From Hippasteria phrygiana (taxonomy: Eukaryota > Echinodermata > Asteroidea > Valvatida > Goniasteridae), in the NCBI GenBank assembly GCA_037893225.1, contig JAZGUH010000620.1:212533-276532 (forward strand): a stretch of DNA of 64,000 nucleotides, read 5' to 3'. Below the pieces are notes generated by a model, which saw only the letters and a list, made by a program, of their open reading frames with translations, was not told where the DNA came from and searched no databases. This document shows, one piece after another, positions 11,501 to 24,788 of the stretch. Made by a program: the position numbers and the translations under genes. Numbering within the stretch: position 1 is the first letter of the stretch; each line of letters starts with the position of its first letter.

Positions 11501-14500
11501 GGTTTGAATTTTCTCCACAAGTTTTAACTCTAAGAAGCCGCCGATAATTGCAACATGTAGCGCCAGATCTAAGCTATCCATACATGTCAAAATTACTGAA
11601 TTTGGTTGATATTTCATGCAATTATGAATGAGTAAAGCAAGTCCATACCCCAGGGAATTTGACAGGCATGGAGCAATAAATAAGAGGTAATCTGCACACA
11701 GATGGTGGCCGGGAAGAAAATAAACATTGCGAGGTTTGAATTTTCTCCACAAGTGTTAACTCTAAGAAGCCGCCGATAATTGCAACATGTAGCGCCAGAT
11801 CTAAGCTATCCATACATGTCAAAATTACTGAATTTGGTTGATATTTCATGCAATTATGAATGAGTAAAGCAAGTCCATACCCCAGGGAATTTGACATGCA
11901 TGGAGCAATAAATAGACGGTAATATGCACACAGATGGTGGCCTGAAAGAAAATAAACATTGCGAGGTTTGAATTTTCTCCACAAGTTTTAACTCTAAGAA
12001 GCCGCCGATAATTGCAACATGTAGCGCCAGATCTAAGCTATCCATACATGTCAAAATTACTGAATTTGGTTGATATTTCATGCAATTATGAATGAGTAAA
12101 GCAAGTCATACCCCAGGGAATTTGACAGGCATGGAGCAATAAATAGAAGGTAATATGCACACAGATGTTGGCCGGAAAGAAAATAAACATTGCGAGGTTT
12201 GAATTTTCTCCACAAGTTTTAACTCTAAGAAGCCGCCGATAATTGCAACATGTAGCGCCAGATCTAAGCTATCCATACATGTCAAAATTACTGAATTTGG
12301 TTGATATTTCATGCAATTATGAATGAGTAAAGCAAGTCCATACCCCAGGGAATTTGACATGCATGGAGCAATAAATAGACGGTAACATGTACACAGATGT
12401 TGGCCGGGAAGAAAATAAACATTGCGAGGTTTGAATTTTCTCCACAAGTGTTAACTCTAAGAAGCCGCCGATAATTGCAACATGTAGCGCCAGATCTAAG
12501 CTATCCATACATGTCAAAATTACTGAATTTGGTTGATATTTCATGCAATTATGAATGAGTAAAGCAAGTCATACCCCAGGGAATTTGACAGGCATGGAGC
12601 AATAAATAGAAGGTAATATGCACACAGATGTTGGCCGGAAAGAAAATATACATTGCGAGGTTTGAATTTTCTCCACAAGTTTTAACTCTAAGAAGCCGCC
12701 GATAATTGCAACATGTAGCGCCAGATCTAAGCTATCCATACATGTCAAAATTACTGAATTTGGTTGATATTTCATGCAATTATGAATGAGTAAAGCAAGT
12801 CCATACCCCAGAGAATTTGACATGCATGGAGCAATAAATAGACGGTAACATGTACACAGATGTTGGCCGGAAAGAAAATAAACATTGCGAGGTTTGAATT
12901 TTCTCCACAAGTTTTAACTCTAAGAAGCCGCCGATAATTGCAACATGTAGCGCCAGATCTAAGCTATCCATACATGTCAAAATTACTGAATTTGGTTGAT
13001 ATTTCATGCAATTATGAATGAGTAAAGCTAGTCCATACCCCAGGGAATTTGACAGGCATGGAGCAATAAATAAAAGGTAATCTGCACACAGATGGTGGCC
13101 GGAAAGAAAATAAACATTGCGAGGTTTGAATTTTCTCCACAAGTTTTAACTCTAAGAAGCCGCCGATAATTGCAACATGTAGCGCCAGATCTAAGCTATC
13201 CATACATGTCAAAATTACTGAATTTGGTTGATATTTCATGCAATTATGAATGAGTAAAGCAAGTCATACCCCAGGGAATTTGACAGGCATGGAGCAATAA
13301 ATAGAAGGTAATATGCACACAGATGTTGGCCGGAAAGAAAATAAACATTGCGAGGTTTGAATTTTCTCCACAAGTTTTAACTCTAAGAAGCCGCCGATAA
13401 TTGCAACATGTAGCGCCAGATCTAAGCTATCCATACATGTCAAAATTACTGAATTTGGTTGATATTTCATGCAATTATGAATGAGTAAAGCAAGTCCATA
13501 CCCCAGGGAATTTGACATGCATGGAGCAATAAATAGACGGTAATATGCACACAGATGTTGGCCGGAAAGAAAATAAACATTGCGAGGTTTGAATTTTCTC
13601 CACAAGTTTTAACTCTAAGAAGCCGCCGATAATTGCAACATGTAGCGCCAGATCTAAGCTATCCATACATGTCAAAATTACTGAATTTGGTTGATATTTC
13701 ATGCAATTATGAATGAGTAAAGCAAGTCATACCCCAGGGAATTTGACATGCATGGAGCAATCAATAGAAGGTAATATGCACACAGATGTTGGCCGGAAAG
13801 AAAATAAACATTGCGAGGTTTGAATTTTCTCCACAAGTTTTAACTCTAAGAAGCCGCCGATAATTGCAACATGTAGCGCCAGATCTAAGCTATCCGTACA
13901 TGTCAAAATTACTGAATTTGATTGATATTTCATGCAATTATGAATGAGTAAAGCAAGTCCATACCCCAGGGAATTTGACATGCACGGAGCAATAAATAGA
14001 CGGTAACATGTACACAGATGTTGGCCGGAAAGAAAATAAACATTGCGAGGTTTGAATTTTCTCCACAAGTTTTAACTCTAAGAAGCCGCCGATAATTGCA
14101 ACATGTAGCGCCAGATCTAAGCTATCCATACATGTCAAACTTACTGAATTTGGTTGATATTTCATGCAATTATGAATGAGTAAAGCAAGTCCATACCCCA
14201 GGGAATTTGACATGCATGGAGCAATAAATAGACGGTAACATGTACACAGATGTTGGCCGGAAAGAAAATAAACATTGCGAGGTTTGAATTTTCTCCACAA
14301 GTTTTAACTCTAAGAAGCCGCCGATAATTGCAACATGTAGCGCCAGATCTAAGCTATCCATACATGTCAAAATTACTGAATTTGGTTGATATTTCATGCA
14401 ATTATGAATGAGTAAAGCAAGTCATACCCCAGGGAATTTGACAGGCATGGAGCAATAAATAGAAGGTAATATGCACACAGATGTTGGCCGGAAAGAAAAT

Positions 14501-16448
14501 AAACATTGCGAGGTTTGAATTTTCTCCACAAGTTTTAACTCTAAGAAGCCGCCGATAATTGCAACATGTAGCGCCAGATCTAAGCTATCCATACATGTCA
14601 AAATTACTGAATTTGGTTGATATTTCATGCAATTATGAATGAGTAAAGCAAGTCCATACCCCAGGGAATTTGACAGGCATGGAGCAATAAATAAGAGGTA
14701 ATCTGCACACAGATGGTGGCCGGGAAGAAAATAAACATTGCGAGGTTTGAATTTTCTCCACAAGTGTTAACTCTAAGAAGCCGCCGATAATTGCAACATG
14801 TAGCGCCAGATCTAAGCTATCCATACATGTCAAAATTACTTAATTTGGTTGATATTTCATGCAATTATGAATGAGTAAAGCAAGTCCATACCCCAGGGAA
14901 TTTGACAGGCATGGAGCAATAAATAGACGGTAACATGTACACAGATGTTGGCCGGAAAGAAAATAAACATTGCGAGGTTTGAATTTTCTCCACAAGTTTT
15001 AACTCTAAGAAGCCGCCGATAATTGCAACATGTAGCGCCAGATCTAAGCTATCCATACATGTCAAAATCACTGAATTTGGTTGATATTTCATGCAATTAT
15101 GAATGAGTAAAGCAAGTCCATACCCCAGAGAATTTGACATGCATGGAGCAATAAATAGACGGTAACATGTACACAGATGTTGGCCGGAAAGAAAATAAAC
15201 ATTGCGAGGTTTGAATTTTCTCCACAAGTTTTAACTCTAAGAAGCCGCCGATAATTGCAACATGTAGCGCCAGATCTAAGCTATCCATACATGTCAAAAT
15301 TACTGAATTTGGTTGATATTTCATGCAATTATGAATGAGTAAAGCAAGTCATACCCCAGGGAATTTGACAGGCATGGAGCAATAAATAGAAGGTAATATG
15401 CACACAGATGTTGGCCGGAAAGAAAATATACATTGCGAGGTTTGAATTTTCTCCACAAGTTTTAACTCTAAGAAGCCGCCGATAATTGCAACATGTAGCG
15501 CCAGATCTAAGCTATCCATACATGTCAAAATTACTGAATTTGGTTGATATTTCATGCAATTATGAATGAGTAAAGCAAGTCCATACCCCAGGGAATTTGA
15601 CAGGCATGGAGCAATAAATAAGAGGTAATCTGCACACAGATGGTGGCCGGGAAGAAAATAAACATTGCGAGGTTTGAATTTTCTCCACAAGTGTTAACTC
15701 TAAGAAGCCGCCGATAATTGCAACATGTAGCGCCAGATCTAAGCTATCCATACATGTCAAAATTACTGAATTTGGTTGATATTTCATGCAATTATGAATG
15801 AGTAAAGCAAGTCCATACCCCAGGGAATTTGACATGCATGGAGCAATAAATAGACGGTAATATGCACACAGATGGTGGCCTGAAAGAAAATAAACATTGC
15901 GAGGTTTGAATTTTCTCCACAAGTTTTAACTCTAAGAAGCCGCCGATAATTGCAACATGTAGCGCCAGATCTAAGCTATCCATACATGTCAAAATTACTG
16001 AATTTGGTTGATATTTCATGCAATTATGAATGAGTAAAGCAAGTCATACCCCAGGGAATTTGACAGGCATGGAGCAATAAATAGAAGGTAATATGCACAC
16101 AGATGTTGGCCGGAAAGAAAATAAACATTGCGAGGTTTGAATTTTCTCCACAAGTTTTAACTCTAAGAAGCCGCCGATAATTGCAACATGTAGCGCCAGA
16201 TCTAAGCTATCCATACATGTCAAAATTACTGAATTTGGTTGATATTTCATGCAATTATGAATGAGTAAAGCAAGTCCATACCCCAGGGAATTTGACATGC
16301 ATGGAGCAATAAATAGACGGTAACATGTACACAGATGTTGGCCGGGAAGAAAATAAACATTGCGAGGTTTGAATTTTCTCCACAAGTGTTAACTCTAAGA
16401 AGCCGCCGATAATTGCAACATGTAGCGCCAGATCTAAGCTATCCATAC
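8573..16448. repeat. 17-mer tandem duplication, period 3,938 bp
   Basis: Copies are 8573-12510 and 12511-16448, overlapping the second copy of the 3,706-bp duplication, so about 2.8 kb of sequence exists three times (from about 4.9, 8.6 and 12.5 kb). Class order matches monomer by monomer, including the CCCAGAGAAT unit near 11187 and 15125. The ACAGGTGG change near 10776 is not in the third copy. Confidence 0.88.
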
Positions 16449-18996
16449 ATGTCAAAATTACTGAATTTGGTTGATATTTCATGCAATTATGAATGAGTAA
16501 AGCAAGTCATACCCCAGGGAATTTGACAGGCATGGAGCAATAAATAGAAGGTAATATGCACACAGATGTTGGCCGGAAAGAAAATATACATTGCGAGGTT
16601 TGAATTTTCTCCACAAGTTTTAACTCTAAGAAGCCGCCGATAATTGCAACATGTAGCGCCAGATCTAAGCTATCCATACATGTCAAAATTACTGAATTTG
16701 GTTGATATTTCATGCAATTATGAATGAGTAAAGCAAGTCCATACCCCAGGGAATTTGACAGGCATGGAGCAATAAATAAGAGGTAATCTGCACACAGATG
16801 GTGGCCGGGAAGAAAATAAACATTGCGAGGTTTGAATTTTCTCCACAAGTGTTAACTCTAAGAAGCCGCCGATAATTGCAACATGTAGCGCCAGATCTAA
16901 GCTATCCATACATGTCAAAATTACTGAATTTGGTTGATATTTCATGCAATTATGAATGAGTAAAGCAAGTCCATACCCCAGGGAATTTGACAGGCATGGA
17001 GCAATAAATAAGAGGTAATCTGCACACAGATGGTGGCCGGGAAGAAAATAAACATTGCGAGGTTTGAATTTTCTCCACAAGTGTTAACTCTAAGAAGCCG
17101 CCGATAATTGCAACATGTAGCGCCAGATCTAAGCTATCCATACATGTCAAAATTACTGAATTTGGTTGATATTTCATGCAATTATGAATGAGTAAAGCAA
17201 GTCCATACCCCAGGGAATTTGACATGCATGGAGCAATAAATAGACGGTAATATGCACACAGATGGTGGCCTGAAAGAAAATAAACATTGCGAGGTTTGAA
17301 TTTTCTCCACAAGTTTTAACTCTAAGAAGCCGCCGATAATTGCAACATGTAGCGCCAGATCTAAGCTATCCATACATGTCAAAATTACTGAATTTGGTTG
17401 ATATTTCATGCAATTATGAATGAGTAAAGCAAGTCATACCCCAGGGAATTTGACAGGCATGGAGCAATAAATAGAAGGTAATATGCACACAGATGTTGGC
17501 CGGAAAGAAAATAAACATTGCGAGGTTTGAATTTTCTCCACAAGTTTTAACTCTAAGAAGCCGCCGATAATTGCAACATGTAGCGCCAGATCTAAGCTAT
17601 CCATACATGTCAAAATTACTGAATTTGGTTGATATTTCATGCAATTATGAATGAGTAAAGCAAGTCCATACCCCAGGGAATTTGACATGCATGGAGCAAT
17701 AAATAGACGGTAACATGTACACAGATGTTGGCCGGGAAGAAAATAAACATTGCGAGGTTTGAATTTTCTCCACAAGTGTTAACTCTAAGAAGCCGCCGAT
17801 AATTGCAACATGTAGCGCCAGATCTAAGCTATCCATACATGTCAAAATTACTGAATTTGGTTGATATTTCATGCAATTATGAATGAGTAAAGCAAGTCAT
17901 ACCCCAGGGAATTTGACAGGCATGGAGCAATAAATAGAAGGTAATATGCACACAGATGTTGGCCGGAAAGAAAATATACATTGCGAGGTTTGAATTTTCT
18001 CCACAAGTTTTAACTCTAAGAAGCCGCCGATAATTGCAACATGTAGCGCCAGATCTAAGCTATCCATACATGTCAAAATTACTGAATTTGGTTGATATTT
18101 CATGCAATTATGAATGAGTAAAGCAAGTCCATACCCCAGGGAATTTGACAGGCATGGAGCAATAAATAAGAGGTAATCTGCACACAGATGGTGGCCGGGA
18201 AGAAAATAAACATTGCGAGGTTTGAATTTTCTCCACAAGTGTTAACTCTAAGAAGCCGCCGATAATTGCAACATGTAGCGCCAGATCTAAGCTATCCATA
18301 CATGTCAAAATTACTGAATTTGGTTGATATTTCATGCAATTATGAATGAGTAAAGCAAGTCCATACCCCAGGGAATTTGACATGCATGGAGCAATAAATA
18401 GACGGTAATATGCACACAGATGGTGGCCTGAAAGAAAATAAACATTGCGAGGTTTGAATTTTCTCCACAAGTTTTAACTCTAAGAAGCCGCCGATAATTG
18501 CAACATGTAGCGCCAGATCTAAGCTATCCATACATGTCAAAATTACTGAATTTGGTTGATATTTCATGCAATTATGAATGAGTAAAGCAAGTCATACCCC
18601 AGGGAATTTGACAGGCATGGAGCAATAAATAGAAGGTAATATGCACACAGATGTTGGCCGGAAAGAAAATAAACATTGCGAGGTTTGAATTTTCTCCACA
18701 AGTTTTAACTCTAAGAAGCCGCCGATAATTGCAACATGTAGCGCCAGATCTAAGCTATCCATACATGTCAAAATTACTGAATTTGGTTGATATTTCATGC
18801 AATTATGAATGAGTAAAGCAAGTCCATACCCCAGGGAATTTGACATGCATGGAGCAATAAATAGACGGTAACATGTACACAGATGTTGGCCGGGAAGAAA
18901 ATAAACATTGCGAGGTTTGAATTTTCTCCACAAGTGTTAACTCTAAGAAGCCGCCGATAATTGCAACATGTAGCGCCAGATCTAAGCTATCCATAC
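15291..18996. repeat. 5-mer series, 1,158 + 1,390 + 1,158 bp
   Basis: Three successive blocks start with the A140T 231-bp unit at 15291, 16449 and 17839. The middle block has six units because its GAGG unit is present twice in a row (16680-16911 and 16912-17143). GGCCTGAAAG (G128T) marks the same unit in each block, near 15880, 17270 and 18428. A related block lies at 11353-12510. Confidence 0.88.
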
Positions 18997-21900
18997 ATGT
19001 CAAAATTACTGAATTTGGTTGATATTTCATGCAATTATGAATGAGTAAAGCAAGTCCATACCCCAGGGAATTTGACATGCATGGAGCAATAAATAGACGG
19101 TAACATGTACACAGATGTTGGCCGGAAAGAAAATAAACATTGCGAGGTTTGAATTTTCTCCACAAGTTTTAACTCTAAGAAGCCGCCGATAATTGCAACA
19201 TGTAGCGCCAGATCTAAGCTATCCATACATGTCAAAATCACTGAATTTGGTTGATATTTCATGCAATTATGAATGAGTAAAGCTAGTCCATACCCCAGGG
19301 AATTTGACAGGCATGGAGCAATAAATAAAAGGTAATCTGCACACAGATGGTGGCCGGAAAGAAAATAAACATTGCGAGGTTTGAATTTTCTCCACAAGTT
19401 TTAACTCTAAGAAGCCGCCGATAATTGCAACATGTAGCGCCAGATCTAAGCTATCCATACATGTCAAAATTACTGAATTTGGTTGATATTTCATGCAATT
19501 ATGAATGAGTAAAGCAAGTCCATATCCCAGGGAATTTGACATGCATGGAGCAATAAATAGACGGTAATATGCACACAGATGTTGGCCGGAAAGAAAATAA
19601 ACATTGCGAGGTTTGAATTTTCTCCACAAGTGTTAACTCTAAGAAGCCGCCGATAATTGCAACATGTAGCGCCAGATCTAAGCTATCCATACATCTCAAA
19701 ATTACTGAATTTGGTTGATATTTCATGCAATTATGAATGAGTAAAGCAAGTCATACCCCAGGGAATTTGACAGGCATGGAGCAATAAATAGAAGGTAATA
19801 TGCACACAGATGTTGGCCGGAAAGAAAATAAACATTGCGAGGTTTGAATTTTCTCCACAAGTTTTAACTCTAAGAAGCCGCCGATAATTGCAACATGTAG
19901 CGCCAGATCTAAGCTATCCATACATGTCAAAATTACTGAATTTGGTTGATATTTCATGCAATTATGAATGAGTAAAGCAAGTCCATACCCCAGGGAATTT
20001 GACAGGCATGGAGCAATAAATAAGAGGTAATCTGCACACAGATGGTGGCCGGGAAGAAAATAAACATTGCGAGGTTTGAATTTTCTCCACAAGTGTTAAC
20101 TCTAAGAAGCCGCCGATAATTGCAACATGTAGCGCCAGATCTAAGCTATCCATACATGTCAAAATTACTGAATTTGGTTGATATTTCATGCAATTATGAA
20201 TGAGTAAAGCAAGTCCATACCCCAGGGAATTTGACAGGCATGGAGCAATAAATAGACGGTAATATGCACACAGATGTTGGCCGGAAAGAAAATAAACATT
20301 GCGAGGTTTGAATTTTCTCCACAAGTTTTAACTCTAAGAAGCCGCCGATAATTGCAACATGTAGCGCCAGATCTAAGCTATCCATACATGTCAAAATTAC
20401 TGAATTTGGTTGATATTTCATGCAATTATGAATGAGTAAAGCAAGTCCATACCCCAGGGAATTTGACATGCATGGAGCAATAAATAGACGGTAATATGCA
20501 CACAGATGTTGGCCGGAAAGAAAATAAACATTGCGAGGTTTGAATTTTCTCCACAAGTTTTAACTCTAAGAAGCCGCCGATAATTGCAACATGTAGCGCC
20601 AGATCTAAGCTATCCATACATGTCAAAATTACTGAATTTGGTTGATATTTCATGCAATTATGAATGAGTAAAGCAAGTCATACCCCAGGGAATTTGACAT
20701 GCATGGAGCAATCAATAGAAGGTAATATGCACACAGATGTTGGCCGGAAAGAAAATAAACATTGCGAGGTTTGAATTTTCTCCACAAGTTTTAACTCTAA
20801 GAAGCCGCCGATAATTGCAACATGTAGCGCCAGATCTAAGCTATCCGTACATGTCAAAATTACTGAATTTGATTGATATTTCATGCAATTATGAATGAGT
20901 AAAGCAAGTCCATACCCCAGGGAATTTGACATGCACGGAGCAATAAATAGACGGTAACATGTACACAGATGTTGGCCGGAAAGAAAATAAACATTGCGAG
21001 GTTTGAATTTTCTCCACAAGTTTTAACTCTAAGAAGCCGCCGATAATTGCAACATGTAGCGCCAGATCTAAGCTATCCATACATGTCAAACTTACTGAAT
21101 TTGGTTGATATTTCATGCAATTATGAATGAGTAAAGCAAGTCCATACCCCAGGGAATTTGACATGCATGGAGCAATAAATAGACGGTAACATGTACACAG
21201 ATGTTGGCCGGAAAGAAAATAAACATTGCGAGGTTTGAATTTTCTCCACAAGTTTTAACTCTAAGAAGCCGCCGATAATTGCAACATGTAGCGCCAGATC
21301 TAAGCTATCCATACATGTCAAAATTACTGAATTTGGTTGATATTTCATGCAATTATGAATGAGTAAAGCAAGTCATACCCCAGGGAATTTGACAGGCATG
21401 GAGCAATAAATAGAAGGTAATATGCACACAGATGTTGGCCGGAAAGAAAATAAACATTGCGAGGTTTGAATTTTCTCCACAAGTTTTAACTCTAAGAAGC
21501 CGCCGATAATTGCAACATGTAGCGCCAGATCTAAGCTATCCATACATGTCAAAATTACTGAATTTGGTTGATATTTCATGCAATTATGAATGAGTAAAGC
21601 AAGTCCATACCCAGGGAATTTGACATGCATGGAGCAATAAATAGACGGTAACATGTACACAGATGTTGGCCGGAAAGAAAATAAACATTGCGAGGTTTGA
21701 ATTTTCTCCACAAGTTTTAACTCTAAGAAGCCGCCGATAATTGCAACATGTAGCGCCAGATCTAAGCTATCCATACATGTCAAAATTACTGAATTTGGTT
21801 GATATTTCATGCAATTATGAATGAGTAAAGCTAGTCCATACCCCAGGGAATTTGACAGGCATGGAGCAATAAATAAAAGGTAATCTGCACACAGATGGTG

Positions 21901-24325
21901 GCCGGAAAGAAAATAAACATTGCGAGGTTTGAATTTTCTCCACAAGTTTTAACTCTAAGAAGCCGCCGATAATTGCAACATGTAGCGCCAGATCTAAGCT
22001 ATCCATACATGTCAAAATTACTGAATTTGGTTGATATTTCATGCAATTATGAATGAGTAAAGCAAGTCATACCCCAGGGAATTTGACAGGCATGGAGCAA
22101 TAAATAGAAGGTAATATGCACACAGATGTTGGCCGGAAAGAAAATATACATTGCGAGGTTTGAATTTTCTCCACAAGTTTTAACTCTAAGAAGCCGCCGA
22201 TAATTGCAACATGTAGCGCCAGATCTAAGCTATCCATACATGTCAAAATTACTGAATTTGGTTGATATTTCATGCAATTATGAATGAGTAAAGCAAGTCC
22301 ATACCCCAGAGAATTTGACATGCATGGAGCAATAAATAGACGGTAACATGTACACAGATGTTGGCCGGAAAGAAAATAAACATTGCGAGGTTTGAATTTT
22401 CTCCACAAGTTTTAACTCTAAGAAGCCGCCGATAATTGCAACATGTAGCGCCAGATCTAAGCTATCCATACATGTCAAAATTACTGAATTTGGTTGATAT
22501 TTCATGCAATTATGAATGAGTAAAGCTAGTCCATACCCCAGGGAATTTGACAGGCATGGAGCAATAAATAAAAGGTAATCTGCACACAGATGGTGGCCGG
22601 AAAGAAAATAAACATTGCGAGGTTTGAATTTTCTCCACAAGTTTTAACTCTAAGAAGCCGCCGATAATTGCAACATGTAGCGCCAGATCTAAGCTATCCA
22701 TACATGTCAAAATTACTGAATTTGGTTGATATTTCATGCAATTATGAATGAGTAAAGCAAGTCATACCCCAGGGAATTTGACAGGCATGGAGCAATAAAT
22801 AGAAGGTAATATGCACACAGATGTTGGCCGGAAAGAAAATATACATTGCGAGGTTTGAATTTTCTCCACAAGTTTTAACTCTAAGAAGCCGCCGATAATT
22901 GCAACATGTAGCGCCAGATCTAAGCTATCCATACATGTCAAAATTACTGAATTTGGTTGATATTTCATGCAATTATGAATGAGTAAAGCAAGTCCATACC
23001 CCAGGGAATTTGACAGGCATGGAGCAATAAATAAGAGGTAATCTGCACACAGATGGTGGCCGGGAAGAAAATAAACATTGCGAGGTTTGAATTTTCTCCA
23101 CAAGTGTTAACTCTAAGAAGCCGCCGATAATTGCAACATGTAGCGCCAGATCTAAGCTATCCATACATGTCAAAATTACTGAATTTGGTTGATATTTCAT
23201 GCAATTATGAATGAGTAAAGCAAGTCCATACCCCAGGGAATTTGACAGGCATGGAGCAATAAATAGACGGTAATATGCACACAGATGTTGGCCGGAAAGA
23301 AAATAAACATTGCGAGGTTTGAATTTTCTCCACAAGTTTTAACTCTAAGAAGCCGCCGATAATTGCAACATGTAGCGCCAGATCTAAGCTATCCATACAT
23401 GTCAAAATTACTGAATTTGGTTGATATTTCATGCAATTATGAATGAGTAAAGCAAGTCCATACCCCAGGGAATTTGACATGCATGGAGCAATAAATAGAC
23501 GGTAATATGCACACAGATGTTGGCCGGAAAGAAAATAAACATTGCGAGGTTTGAATTTTCTCCACAAGTTTTAACTCTAAGAAGCCGCCGATAATTGCAA
23601 CATGTAGCGCCAGATCTAAGCTATCCATACATGTCAAAATTACTGAATTTGGTTGATATTTCATGCAATTATGAATGAGTAAAGCAAGTCATACCCCAGG
23701 GAATTTGACATGCATGGAGCAATCAATAGAAGGTAATATGCACACAGATGTTGGCCGGAAAGAAAATAAACATTGCGAGGTTTGAATTTTCTCCACAAGT
23801 TTTAACTCTAAGAAGCCGCCGATAATTGCAACATGTAGCGCCAGATCTAAGCTATCCGTACATGTCAAAATTACTGAATTTGATTGATATTTCATGCAAT
23901 TATGAATGAGTAAAGCAAGTCCATACCCCAGGGAATTTGACATGCACGGAGCAATAAATAGACGGTAACATGTACACAGATGTTGGCCGGAAAGAAAATA
24001 AACATTGCGAGGTTTGAATTTTCTCCACAAGTTTTAACTCTAAGAAGCCGCCGATAATTGCAACATGTAGCGCCAGATCTAAGCTATCCATACATGTCAA
24101 ACTTACTGAATTTGGTTGATATTTCATGCAATTATGAATGAGTAAAGCAAGTCCATACCCCAGGGAATTTGACATGCATGGAGCAATAAATAGACGGTAA
24201 CATGTACACAGATGTTGGCCGGAAAGAAAATAAACATTGCGAGGTTTGAATTTTCTCCACAAGTTTTAACTCTAAGAAGCCGCCGATAATTGCAACATGT
24301 AGCGCCAGATCTAAGCTATCCATAC
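18997..24325. repeat. Paralogous copy of the left end of domain I
   Basis: Class order and private markers match 928-1854 at +18,069 (18997-19923) and 2550-3940 at +17,374 (19924-21314). The T11C change at 1170 matches 19239. The 1,391-bp block 19924-21314 is then repeated at 22935-24325 (+3,011). The change of offset is explained by the second 695-bp trimer present only at the left. Confidence 0.82.
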
Positions 24326-24788
24326 ATGTCAAAATTACTGAATTTGGTTGATATTTCATGCAATTATGAATGAGTAAAGCAAGTCATACCCCAGGGAATT
24401 TGACAGGCATGGAGCAATAAATAGAAGGTAATATCCACACAGATGTTGGCCGGAAAGAAAATAAACATTGCGAGGTTTGAATTTTCTCCACAAGTGTTAA
24501 CTCTAAGAAGCCGCCGATAATTGCAACATGTAGCGCCAGATCTAAGCTATCCATACATGTCAAAATTACTGAATTTGGTTGATATTTCATGAAATTATGA
24601 ATGAGTAAAGCAAGTCCATACCCCAGGGAATTTGACATGCACGGAGCAATAAATAAAAGGTAATCTGCACACAGATGGTGGCCGGGAAGAAAATAAACAT
24701 TGCGAGGTTCGAATTTTCTCCACAAGTTTTAACTCTAAGAAGCCGCCGATAATTGCAACATGTAGCGCCAGATCTAAGCTATCCATAC

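Larger units (their letters stand above)
1..24325. repeat. Array domain I
   Basis: About 105 monomers. It is defined by the CTAG class, the A95C and G22A subtypes, and the absence of the T172A/C200T class. It holds the longest block duplications in the window (3,706 and 3,938 bp). Its left part (928-about 5.5 kb) recurs at 18,997-about 22.7 kb. No gene or unique sequence is visible. Confidence 0.75.

Noticed and set aside
24680..24725. tRNA-like Pol III promoter (TGGCCGGAAAG as A box, GGTTCGAATT as B box), hinting at a SINE origin
   Set aside because: The two elements start only about 27 bp apart, the A-box match has a mismatch, the B box lacks its final CC, and most monomers read GGTTTGAATT. 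A tTTT run follows at once. The evidence is too weak to call.
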